A DNA stretch of 64,000 nt, taken from CAIKNB01 sp964415965 (lineage in GTDB: Bacteria > Patescibacteriota > Patescibacteriia > 2-12-FULL-60-25). The position numbers and the translations under genes were made by a program. This document shows positions 1-6,285 of this stretch, in pieces. A model generated the notes under the pieces. It had not been told where the DNA came from and did no database searches. It worked only from the letters and a program-made list of their open reading frames with translations. The stretch spans positions 62,001 to 126,000 of the forward strand of contig CAYQCK010000001.1 in assembly GCA_964415965.1 (NCBI GenBank), written 5' to 3'. Numbering within the stretch: the stretch's first letter is position 1; every line of letters starts with the position of its first letter.

Positions 1-79
1 TTGTATCCCCAGAAAGGGGCTCAGCGTCCCCTTACGGCGGTAGTGCAGTAGGGCACAATTCATCTCATCGCACCCCGCT

Positions 80-310
80 ATGCCATCCATCATCCACGGA
101 CTTCCCGCCGACCTCATAGACGTGGCCGAGGCGAGCGAGGTCCTCCGCATCTCGAAGGGCACGCTGTACGGCTGGATCCAGCGCGGACACCTGCCGCACT
201 ACCGGCTCGGACGGCTCGTCCGCCTGAGCGCGCACGACCTCGTGCGATTCCTTGAACGGGAGCGGAGAACGTTGGGCGGAGGCCCGCAGGAACACATCGG
301 ATCGCCATAG
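80..310 (+). CDS. Excisionase-type helix-turn-helix DNA-binding protein
   Basis: A 76-residue protein whose residues about 12-60 match the MerR-like excisionase HTH family: a 'DVAEASEVLRIS' first helix, 'KGTLYGWIQRG' recognition region, then 'LPHYRLGRLVRL' and a C-terminal 'DLVRFLERER' helix. Members bind DNA as small regulators or as recombination directionality factors of phages and plasmids. No integrase lies next to it in the window, but the tRNA-Arg locus with tandem tRNA-like copies starts about 320 bp downstream, the usual setting for an integrated element. No Shine-Dalgarno is visible before the ATG. The family call is firm; a role in excision rather than plain transcriptional control is inference. 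Confidence 0.8.
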   Translation: MPSIIHGLPADLIDVAEASEVLRISKGTLYGWIQRGHLPHYRLGRLVRLSAHDLVRFLERERRTLGGGPQEHIGSP

Positions 311-339
311 GCCGCCCCGAGACGTATCCTCGGGGGACT

Positions 340-594
340 ATGTTCGCCATCCCTCAAGAGAAGCTCAACGCGCTTCGGTTAGCCCTTGGGACCCGTGGCC
401 GCCACCTCACGGATGAAGAACTCCGAGAGGCGGGCCAGGCGCTCCTCGAGACCGTTGGCACCGCGCTCCTGATCGTTCACGGCCATTCCGCCAGTCAGCC
501 CGGGCCACCTTCGAGCACGATAAGTTCGAGTCATGAGAGGTCTCATGTAGGTCGTCGCATCCGCAACGGCGTCCGTTCTGTTCAACAACGCTGA
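340..594 (+). CDS. Small hypothetical protein
   Basis: An 84-residue frame 29 bp after the HTH gene, with a purine-rich GGGGGA stretch just before the ATG. The first 48 residues look protein-like (alternating charged and aliphatic residues, 'LTDEELREAGQALLETVG'), while the tail is Ser/Arg-rich and low quality, so the true product may be a decayed longer gene. Its stop abuts the minus-strand terminator of the tRNA-Arg unit. I do not recognise a family. It could be a chance frame. Confidence 0.4.
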   Translation: MFAIPQEKLNALRLALGTRGRHLTDEELREAGQALLETVGTALLIVHGHSASQPGPPSSTISSSHERSHVGRRIRNGVRSVQQR

Positions 595-630
595 AAAACA
601 AAACAACGCTTCGTGCAGGAAGTGTTGTTT
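594..630 (-). terminator. Intrinsic terminator of the tRNA-Arg unit
   Basis: Read on the minus strand, a stem with arms AAACAAC/GTTGTTT plus CTTC/GAAG is followed by TGTTTTT. It sits 3 nt beyond the encoded CCA of tRNA-Arg. Confidence 0.85.
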
Positions 631-632
631 CA

Positions 633-709
633 TGGTGCACCCCAGACGATTCGAACGTCTGACCTCTTCCTTCGGAGGGAAGCGCTCTATCCAGCTGAGC
701 TAGGGGTGC
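633..709 (-). tRNA. tRNA-Arg (anticodon CCG)
   Basis: Complete cloverleaf on the minus strand: acceptor GCACCCC pairs with GGGGTGC, the D arm contains AGCTGG, the anticodon stem CTTCC/GGAAG encloses loop CTCCGAA (anticodon CCG, decoding CGG), and the T arm is AGACG-TTCGAAT-CGTCT. CCA is encoded. It is the last element of a transcript that first runs through two degenerate tRNA-like copies at 710-879 and ends at the terminator at 594-630. Confidence 0.93.
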
Positions 710-879
710 TTGATTGTGGGCTAGCTCTGACGGATTCGAACGTCTGACCTTCCCGACGGAGTCGGGACGCTCTATCCAGCTGAGCTAGGGGTGCTTGATT
801 GTGGGCTAGCTCTGACGGATTCGAACGTCTGACCTTCCCGACGGAGTCGGGACGCTCTATCCAGCTGAGCTAGGGGTGC
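710..879 (-). repeat. Two identical 85-bp tandem tRNA-Arg-like units
   Basis: Positions 710-794 and 795-879 are identical 85-mers. Each carries the first 26 nt of tRNA-Arg (acceptor 5' strand and D arm) and a similar T arm, but the anticodon arm is replaced by TCCCG-ACTCCGT-CGGGA, position 33 is C instead of U, the T stem has an extra base, and the 3' acceptor strand that should pair with GCACCCC is missing (AGAGCTAG instead). They are therefore not functional tRNAs by sequence. They lie between the promoter at 894-922 and the intact tRNA-Arg, so they should be co-transcribed with it. Possible origins are a tandem duplication of a damaged tRNA or stacked attachment-site remnants. An assembly artefact is possible but the mature tRNA copy differs, which argues against simple collapse errors. 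Confidence 0.85.
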
Positions 880-893
880 TGGATTTCTTGGCG

Positions 894-922
894 AGATTAG
901 CAGGCTTTTGCCGTTCCATCAA
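894..922 (-). promoter_or_regulatory. Promoter of the tRNA-Arg / tRNA-like array
   Basis: Minus strand: TTGATG, 17-bp spacer, TAATCT with an upstream TGC (extended -10). The predicted start near 887 is just ahead of the first tRNA-like copy. Confidence 0.8.
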
Positions 923-946
923 GCCGTCCGTATCCGCGGGCGGAAC

Positions 947-975
947 TTGACGCTTTCTCCGTCTTTCGATATTAT
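947..975 (+). promoter_or_regulatory. Promoter of tRNA-Lys
   Basis: TTGACG, 17-bp spacer, TATTAT. The predicted start near 982 lies 7 nt before the tRNA. Confidence 0.85.
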
Positions 976-988
976 CTCGCCACATATT

Positions 989-1064
989 GCGACGGTAGCT
1001 CAGCCGGTAGAGCAGGGGCCTCTTAAGCCCAAGGTCCCGGGTTCGATCCCCGGCCGTCGCACCA
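989..1064 (+). tRNA. tRNA-Lys (anticodon CTT)
   Basis: Cloverleaf with acceptor GCGACGG/CCGTCGC, D arm with AGCCGGTAGA, anticodon loop CTCTTAA (anticodon CTT, decoding AAG), T arm CCGGGTTCGATCCCCGG and encoded CCA. The anticodon stem has four clear pairs with a terminal mismatch. It has its own promoter just upstream and terminator just downstream. Confidence 0.92.
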
Positions 1065-1069
1065 GCATC

Positions 1070-1092
1070 AAAATCCCCTAAGAGGGGATTTT
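1070..1092 (+). terminator. Intrinsic terminator of tRNA-Lys
   Basis: Stem AAAATCCCCT / AGGGGATTTT with an AAG loop, 5 nt after the CCA end. Confidence 0.85.
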
Positions 1093-1172
1093 GTGTTGCC
1101 GGAAAGTCGGAACGGTTGACATCTTGGCGTTTCCATGCCCAAATCACAAGGGACTTTCGAAAGAGGGAGAGC

Positions 1173-2285
1173 ATGTATACGTTGCTGTTGATGCGCCATG
1201 CGGAGAGCCGGTGGAATACCCTCAAGAACCGAGCCACGGGCGAAACGGAGAAGCCGTTGTTCCTGCCGAGTTTCACGGATACGCCTCTCACGCCGTACGG
1301 CCGACTGCAGTCGGTCGTCGCCAGACGCTTCCTGCGCCGGCGCTACGGGCAGATCGAATACGCCGAAGCCTCGGATACCCGCCGGGCGATGGAAAGCTTG
1401 GGCTTGATGCTGCCCGAAGTCATGGCTGGGAGCGGAAAAGCCTGCGCCTCCATCAATCCGCGTCATCAGGAAATGATGGTTTGCCAGGTCATGGATATCT
1501 TGGGCAGTTGCCGGAATGGTCTCATGATGGGTTACCCGCCTGAAGCCGCAGCCTATCTGAAGTTCACGTTCCAGGTCTACGACAGGTTCACCCAAGCGCT
1601 CCATGCCCAAGGCAGCGCCTGCCCCACACCCTTCAATTTTTCCGGGAATTTCCTGGTGTTCCTCCACTTCACCAAGCAGTATCCCAAGGAGTTCTGGAAT
1701 ATCCTGAAGGATCCGGGTTGGCATCCCGAACCGCACCATGGCCGCTACTGGGCAGCGGCGAAAGCAGAGGTCGAAAGGCTGTGGTCGGAGGATGGATATC
1801 GTCTGACAGGCGGTACTTTGGAGGTGCTTAGGGTGCATTTCGAGGACGGCCTGGACCTGCGCGTGCGAAAAGACGGCGACGGCTTCGATGTCGGAATCGA
1901 GCGAAGCCACATCGTCCCGACCATGGACAGGTTCATCCGTCTGGGCGGTTGGCTCGAGGAGAAGCTCGGCAGTCGCACCGCCCTGGTCATCATGCACGCC
2001 AAGAGGATCGTGGGCATGCGGATCGCGACCGAATTCTTCGATACCGACGAACTTGGCCTGCTGGAAGCGGCGGACCTGGATTTCCCACAGAACGCGAGCA
2101 TCGTCGAATACGAGATCGACGGCACGTGTTTCTGGAAACGGGTCGGCGAGCCGTACTTCCTGCCCGACGGGCTGGTCTATTTGGGCGACCGCAAGGTCGG
2201 ATTCAGGCTTGAACCGGATGAAGTCCCGGAGCTCTGTCGCGAAGCCGGAGTCGAACCCGAGGAGATCGCCGACCGTTTGCGTTGA
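1173..2285 (+). CDS. Histidine phosphatase superfamily protein
   Basis: A 370-residue protein beginning with the superfamily signature: 'LMRHAES' puts the phospho-accepting His at residue 9, followed by 'DTPLTPYGRLQ' (residues 36-46) and 'ASDTRRAMES', equivalent to the RA..T motif. A later 'VIMHAKR' places a second His near residue 275, where the family has its other catalytic His, though the usual H-G is H-A. At 370 aa it is much longer than simple phosphoglycerate-mutase-like enzymes (about 200 aa); residues about 85-250 look like an insertion. The ATG at 1173 is chosen because AGGGAGAG precedes it; a longer frame starting at 1116 lacks this site. A TTGACA at 1116 could be the -35 of a promoter, but its -10 (CCAAAT) is poor. 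Substrate unknown. Confidence 0.8.
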   Translation: MYTLLLMRHAESRWNTLKNRATGETEKPLFLPSFTDTPLTPYGRLQSVVARRFLRRRYGQIEYAEASDTRRAMESLGLMLPEVMAGSGKACASINPRHQEMMVCQVMDILGSCRNGLMMGYPPEAAAYLKFTFQVYDRFTQALHAQGSACPTPFNFSGNFLVFLHFTKQYPKEFWNILKDPGWHPEPHHGRYWAAAKAEVERLWSEDGYRLTGGTLEVLRVHFEDGLDLRVRKDGDGFDVGIERSHIVPTMDRFIRLGGWLEEKLGSRTALVIMHAKRIVGMRIATEFFDTDELGLLEAADLDFPQNASIVEYEIDGTCFWKRVGEPYFLPDGLVYLGDRKVGFRLEPDEVPELCREAGVEPEEIADRLR

Positions 2286-2309
2286 ACCTTTCGGTCCGGT
2301 CGAGTGCGC

Positions 2310-2337
2310 TTTACAGCCTGGGCCGGTCTGGTATCTT
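2310..2337 (+). promoter_or_regulatory. Promoter of the Cys-cluster protein
   Basis: TTTACA, 16-bp spacer, TATCTT. The leader of about 50 nt ends in a GGAGG site, in contrast to the short-leader genes nearby. Confidence 0.6.
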
Positions 2338-2394
2338 GGGATGCGGACCCATGATGCCCAGAGCAGGGGTGCCGCGGGCAGAGGAGGTGGCAAG

Positions 2395-2940
2395 ATGAGC
2401 GATGGTGGACAGCCGGTCGGCAGGATCAAGTGGAAACAAGGGCAGTTCGATTTGACCCGGGCCAAGGCCTTCACGGCCAAGAAGCCTGACAGGGGCAAAG
2501 ACTTGCCGATGCCGGCTGAGCCGCAGGACATCGAGACCGTCGATGTCGCCAATGTCACCGGCGGCCAGCTGACCGCCGGCTCGACCCTGGGCGAGGTCTC
2601 CGAGACTCCGCAGAAGCACAAGGGCAACAAGCTCGCCGGCCAGCGCTGCCAAGCGCCGAAGGGCGACGGCGTCTGCGGCGCGGTGCTTTCGCGGTACAAT
2701 CCGCGCACTGTCCCGGTCTGCCAGCCGTGCGCTGGCCGCTTGGCCGAAGAGGCCATCCGCCGCGGCGATTCTCCGGACCTCGAGAAGATCTGGAGAAGGA
2801 TCGAAGCCAAGCGGTTGTCCAAGGAGAAATCCGAAGAGCTGGCCTCGCGCCCCTCGGGCGTGCGTGAGACCGCATCGACCGCGCGACCCCAGTCCGGCGC
2901 CGAAAGCGGCGAAAAGCCCCCCAAGGCCTCCGTGGCCTGA
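2395..2940 (+). CDS. Hypothetical protein with a Cys cluster
   Basis: A 181-residue acidic/basic mixed protein. The start at 2395 follows a strong GAGGAGG site. Residues about 85-120 contain 'RCQAPKGDGVCGAVLSRYN' and then 'VCQPCAGRL', a C-x8-C ... C-x2-C arrangement that could hold a zinc ion. The N-terminal half is low-complexity and the C-terminal 40 residues are charged and probably disordered. No enzyme motif is visible. A strong terminator follows at 2960-2993. I do not recognise the family; a small zinc-binding nucleic-acid-associated protein is only a guess. Confidence 0.7.
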   Translation: MSDGGQPVGRIKWKQGQFDLTRAKAFTAKKPDRGKDLPMPAEPQDIETVDVANVTGGQLTAGSTLGEVSETPQKHKGNKLAGQRCQAPKGDGVCGAVLSRYNPRTVPVCQPCAGRLAEEAIRRGDSPDLEKIWRRIEAKRLSKEKSEELASRPSGVRETASTARPQSGAESGEKPPKASVA

Positions 2941-2959
2941 CCCGTCCTTTGTTCCGTCC

Positions 2960-2993
2960 CGGCTTTGGCGCTCTCCGTCGAAGCCGTTTTTTT
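2960..2993 (+). terminator. Intrinsic terminator
   Basis: Stem CGGCTT...AAGCCG followed by seven T. The T tract also supplies the -35 of the next promoter. Confidence 0.75.
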
Positions 2994-3015
2994 ATCCGAC
3001 CGGATAGGCTAAAAT
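2987..3015 (+). promoter_or_regulatory. Promoter deciding the start of the next gene
   Basis: TTTTTT, 17-bp spacer, TAAAAT. The -10 covers the first possible ATG (3014), so translation most likely starts at the second ATG (3026), 10 nt after the -10. Confidence 0.55.
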
Positions 3016-3025
3016 GTTTCTGCAT

Positions 3026-4228
3026 ATGCGCAAAAGCGTTTTTGAGGAGAAGCTCGGGGAGTACGGCAAGCTCGGCTCGGATCTCGAGAAGCCGGAACTC
3101 TCGCCGGCGGAGAGGATGAAGCTGGAGAACGTCCTCGATTGGATGATCAGGCACAACGCCGAGAGGAGCGACACGACCGTCGACGCCCAGCGGCAGGTCT
3201 TCGAGCTCCAGTCGGCCAAACGCGACATCATGAAGCGTTTCCTCGAACGGTTGAAGAACCTGGACAACCCGTTCCACGAATCCCGGCAGCCGTCCCAAGT
3301 CCCGGTGGCGTTCGTCGACGGTAAATACCGCCTGGAGGACGGAAGCGAGATAACCGTCGGCCAGCTCATGACTGACGGGGAATGGGGCTTGGACTATTTC
3401 CCGGATCCGGTCTCCGTGCCGCGCCGCGTCAGGAAACGTTTTTATCTCGAGGAGGCGAAGCGCGAACTCATGCGCCGTCTGGATCTCCAGCTTATCGAGC
3501 ACCAATCGGCCAAACGCAGTTTGCATTGGATGAAAAAAGAGGGCTACCAACGGATGAAGGAGGAATTGGGTTCGGTCGAGCGGAGCGGGTTGGCCGCCGA
3601 GAAGATGGTCTCGAATTTCCTGCGCAAGCTCGCCTTCGACCATGCCGCTCCTTTCCAGGTCCTCGAAGCCGATGCCTACGAGGATATGGAGCAGAAGGTC
3701 GATTTCATCATCAAATACAAACCAACGATGGTGTACCGCGGCGTCGGCGTCGAAGAGGATCCGAAGGCCGTCGGGATACAGTTCACCATCAATAACCAAC
3801 CTGACGTTGAAGAGAAGAAAGCGCGGCAAGTCGCTTTAGCCCGTGAACAGCTCCGGCCGGAAGAGATGCTTAAGGACATCGTGCTGGTCGTCCTTCCGAT
3901 GTCCGACGTCTCGCATAAGGTCTGGTCGTGGAAGAACGACAAGCATCCTGGCGGACCGGAAGAAGGCTGGGATCCGGAGACCAAAATCAAGGTCATCCGG
4001 GGCGTGCTCCAAGGTATAGTCCCGGACGAAGAGATCGATAGGCTGTGCCGGCTGTTCAAGCCGGATGAGCCGAAGCCTCCGGAGCCGGCAGGACCGAAAC
4101 CTAAGGAGATGTCTTTGGCCGAATTGCGTGAAGCGCGACGGAGGCGCGCCGTCAGGCCCAACCTGCAGCCGCCGCAACCGCCTTCGCCGCCCGGTTTTAC
4201 GCTTCGGGTAACCAGGCGCAAGAAGTGA
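3026..4228 (+). CDS. Hypothetical protein, possible PD-(D/E)XK-like fold
   Basis: A 400-residue soluble protein with no signal peptide. The N-terminal half is helical and highly charged. Around residues 195-265 the pattern 'EKMVSNFLRKLA', 'DMEQKVDFII' and 'VGIQFTI' resembles the core of restriction-endonuclease-like folds (helix with E, then a strand with D, then a strand), but the normal E-x-K is G-I-Q, so catalysis is doubtful. The last 80 residues are Pro-rich. The start at 3026 is preferred because the earlier ATG at 3014 sits inside the -10 box. No terminator is obvious before the proS promoter. The fold suggestion is weak and needs profile searching. Confidence 0.75.
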   Translation: MRKSVFEEKLGEYGKLGSDLEKPELSPAERMKLENVLDWMIRHNAERSDTTVDAQRQVFELQSAKRDIMKRFLERLKNLDNPFHESRQPSQVPVAFVDGKYRLEDGSEITVGQLMTDGEWGLDYFPDPVSVPRRVRKRFYLEEAKRELMRRLDLQLIEHQSAKRSLHWMKKEGYQRMKEELGSVERSGLAAEKMVSNFLRKLAFDHAAPFQVLEADAYEDMEQKVDFIIKYKPTMVYRGVGVEEDPKAVGIQFTINNQPDVEEKKARQVALAREQLRPEEMLKDIVLVVLPMSDVSHKVWSWKNDKHPGGPEEGWDPETKIKVIRGVLQGIVPDEEIDRLCRLFKPDEPKPPEPAGPKPKEMSLAELREARRRRAVRPNLQPPQPPSPPGFTLRVTRRKK

Positions 4229-4290
4229 ACCGATAAGAATGGATCCATCCTGACCCGTCCTGGAGGCGCCTGTTTCGGGTCGTCTTCAGG

Positions 4291-4319
4291 TTTACAAAAC
4301 CCCTCGGTTTAGCTACGCT
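4291..4319 (+). promoter_or_regulatory. Promoter of proS
   Basis: TTTACA, 17-bp spacer, TACGCT. The ATG at 4331 is 11 nt after the -10, so the transcript should be leaderless or nearly so; no Shine-Dalgarno is present. Confidence 0.8.
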
Positions 4320-4330
4320 TCCTGCGCCAT

Positions 4331-5599
4331 ATGAAACTCTCGAAACTCTTCACCAAGACCTCCAAGACCCCGCCGCATGACGCGGACACGGCCAACGCCA
4401 AATACCTGATCCAGGGCTCGTTCGTCCGCCAAGAGATGGCCGGCGTGTATTCCTGGCTGCCGCTCGGTCTGCGCGTACTCAATAAAGTCGTCGGAATCGT
4501 GCGCGAAGAGATCGACGCCGTCGGCGGACAGGAGATTTTGATGCCCGCGCTCCAGCCGAAAGACAACTGGGACACCACGGGCCGTTGGAATACGGTCGAC
4601 GTCCTGTTCAAGCTCCAGAGCCAGACCGGCAAGGAATATGCGCTGGGGCCCACGCACGAAGAAATCGTGACGCCGCTCGTCGGTTCGTTCATCCGTTCCT
4701 ATAAGGACCTGCCTGTCGCCGTCTACCAGATCCAGACCAAATACCGCGACGAATTGCGCGCCAAGTCAGGCATCCTGCGCGGCCGCGAATTCGGCATGAA
4801 GGACCTGTACTCCTTCCACGCCACTCAAGAGGATCTCGAGAAGTATTATCAGGAAGTCCTTCAGGCCTACGTCAGGATTTACCAGCGCTGCGGTCTGGAC
4901 GTGAAGGTCGTCGAAGCCTCGGGCGGTTCGTTCACCAAGAAATTTTCGCACGAATTCCAGGTCGTGACCCCGGCCGGCGAGGACGTCATCCTGGCCTGCC
5001 CGGCCTGCACGTTCGCCCAGAACTCCGAGATCACGACCTACAAGGAAGGCGACAAATGCCCGAATTGCGGCGGCGTCCTCGCGACCGCCAAGGGCATCGA
5101 GGTCGGCAACATCTTCGACCTGAACAAGAAATTCTCCGAAGCGTTCAAGGTCGAATTCACGGCCGAGGACGGTACGCGCCAGACCTGTCTCATGGGCTGC
5201 TACGGCATCGGCACCACGCGCCTGGTCGGCACCATTGTCGAGGCTCTCCATGACGAGCGCGGCATCATGTGGCCCAAGTCGGTCGCGCCGTTCCATATCC
5301 ACATCGTCAACCTGAATTCCAAGGACGTCGAAATCCAGGCCAAGATTCTCGAGACCGCTTCGGCGCTCTACGAAGACCTGAAGAAAGAGGGGATCGAAGT
5401 CATCTGGGACGACCGCGACGCCAGCCCCGGCGAAAAACTCGCCGACGCCGATCTGCTCGGCATGCCGCTGCGCATCCTCGTCTCGGAAAAGACGCTCAAG
5501 GAAGATTCTGTCGAATGGAAACCGCGCGCCGAGAAAGATGCGAGATTGGTGAAAATTCAAGACGTGATGGAAGATGTGCAGGCTTTCGTGAAGGAGTGA
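4331..5599 (+). CDS. proS: Proline-tRNA ligase, compact form lacking the editing insert
   Basis: Charges tRNA-Pro with proline. Class II synthetase motifs are in place: motif 1 region around residues 35-60, 'LGPTHEEIV' at 105-113, motif 2 'FGMKDLYSFHA' at 154-164 and motif 3 'GIGTTRLVG' at 292-300, followed by a C-terminal anticodon-binding domain. At 422 aa it is about 150 residues shorter than standard bacterial ProS. The INS trans-editing domain normally found between motifs 2 and 3 is gone, replaced by a short segment with two CxxC pairs (C223, C226, C243, C246) that should bind zinc. Loss of INS would remove cis-editing of Ala-tRNA-Pro. The gene stands alone with its own promoter and a bidirectional terminator. 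Confidence 0.96.
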   Translation: MKLSKLFTKTSKTPPHDADTANAKYLIQGSFVRQEMAGVYSWLPLGLRVLNKVVGIVREEIDAVGGQEILMPALQPKDNWDTTGRWNTVDVLFKLQSQTGKEYALGPTHEEIVTPLVGSFIRSYKDLPVAVYQIQTKYRDELRAKSGILRGREFGMKDLYSFHATQEDLEKYYQEVLQAYVRIYQRCGLDVKVVEASGGSFTKKFSHEFQVVTPAGEDVILACPACTFAQNSEITTYKEGDKCPNCGGVLATAKGIEVGNIFDLNKKFSEAFKVEFTAEDGTRQTCLMGCYGIGTTRLVGTIVEALHDERGIMWPKSVAPFHIHIVNLNSKDVEIQAKILETASALYEDLKKEGIEVIWDDRDASPGEKLADADLLGMPLRILVSEKTLKEDSVEWKPRAEKDARLVKIQDVMEDVQAFVKE

Positions 5600-5610
5600 C
5601 CGAAAGAGCG

Positions 5611-5636
5611 AAAAGAGCGCCCGCGGGCGCTCTTTT
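5611..5636. terminator. Bidirectional terminator between proS and the secreted protein
   Basis: Perfect palindrome AAAAGAGCGCCC / GGGCGCTCTTTT between convergent genes. Confidence 0.85.
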
Positions 5637-5645
5637 CTGTCCATT

Positions 5646-6206
5646 TTAGTTGATGCTCGCCAGGATGGCGCGGGCTTCTTTGGTCCAGCCGTCGGCCGTG
5701 GGCATGAAGCGGATGACCTTGCCGCCCTTCAGGATGATGGCCGAGGCGCCCGGCGTATCGCGATCGCCGGTTGCCTGGTAGAAGGTCACGGTGTTGTTGC
5801 CGACCTTCTCGACCCAGGCTTCATACGGTTGGAAGCTCGGTTTGAAGGTCGTGCCCGGCGTGACGGTCATGACGTACTGGCGGAAGGCGCCGCAATCGTC
5901 GAACGAGGTGGAGAAGGCGCGGCCGAAGGAATATGCCTTAGAGGCGCCGTAGACTTCCTTCTCGAAGACCGGCAGCTTGTTGGTCATGACCTTCCAGTCG
6001 GCGCTGTACGGGACTTTGACGTTGACGCCGCCCAAGTTGAGCCAGCGCCATTTGGCCGGGGCTTGCATCTTGAATGACGCGTCGTAGAATTGGGCGTCGC
6101 AAGCGGCGTCCGTCACCGAGCTCAGGCCCGGCGTATTGCCGGCCTGGGCCGGCATAGCGGTCGTCACGAGGACGGCCAGGAGCAGTAGAATGGCTGATTT
6201 TCGCAT
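5646..6206 (-). CDS. Secreted hypothetical protein
   Basis: A 186-residue protein with a clear signal peptide (MRKSAILLLLAVLVTTAMPAQA, predicted cleavage after AQA), so it is exported. The mature part has two Cys residues (one near the N terminus, one in 'DDCGAF') that could form a disulfide, and a mixed alpha/beta pattern with 'WRWLNLGGVNVKVPY'. Family unknown; the layout is loosely like small periplasmic lipid- or ligand-binding proteins, but nothing specific supports this. It converges on proS and shares its terminator. No convincing promoter was found in the 80 bp upstream. Confidence 0.8.
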   Translation of the reverse strand: MRKSAILLLLAVLVTTAMPAQAGNTPGLSSVTDAACDAQFYDASFKMQAPAKWRWLNLGGVNVKVPYSADWKVMTNKLPVFEKEVYGASKAYSFGRAFSTSFDDCGAFRQYVMTVTPGTTFKPSFQPYEAWVEKVGNNTVTFYQATGDRDTPGASAIILKGGKVIRFMPTADGWTKEARAILASIN

Positions 6207-6226
6207 ATGTTTGGTTGGTTATATCG

Positions 6227-6250
6227 TTAAAACGGCCGACGGGCCGTTTC
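6227..6250 (-). terminator. Intrinsic terminator of elp3
   Basis: Minus-strand stem AAACGGCC / GGCCGTTT followed by TTAA, 36 nt beyond the elp3 stop. Confidence 0.7.
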
Positions 6251-6285
6251 GTTACAGTCTCAGGGCGTCAAAAAGCCGATTGATT

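Noticed and set aside
710..879. Two further functional tRNA-Arg genes
   Set aside because: The acceptor stem cannot form, U33 is missing and the T stem is disrupted.
1068..2924. Long open frame on the minus strand (618 codons) opposite the phosphatase and Cys-cluster genes
   Set aside because: A shadow of the plus-strand genes in GC-rich DNA: no recognisable motifs, and it would cross a tRNA terminator and promoter.
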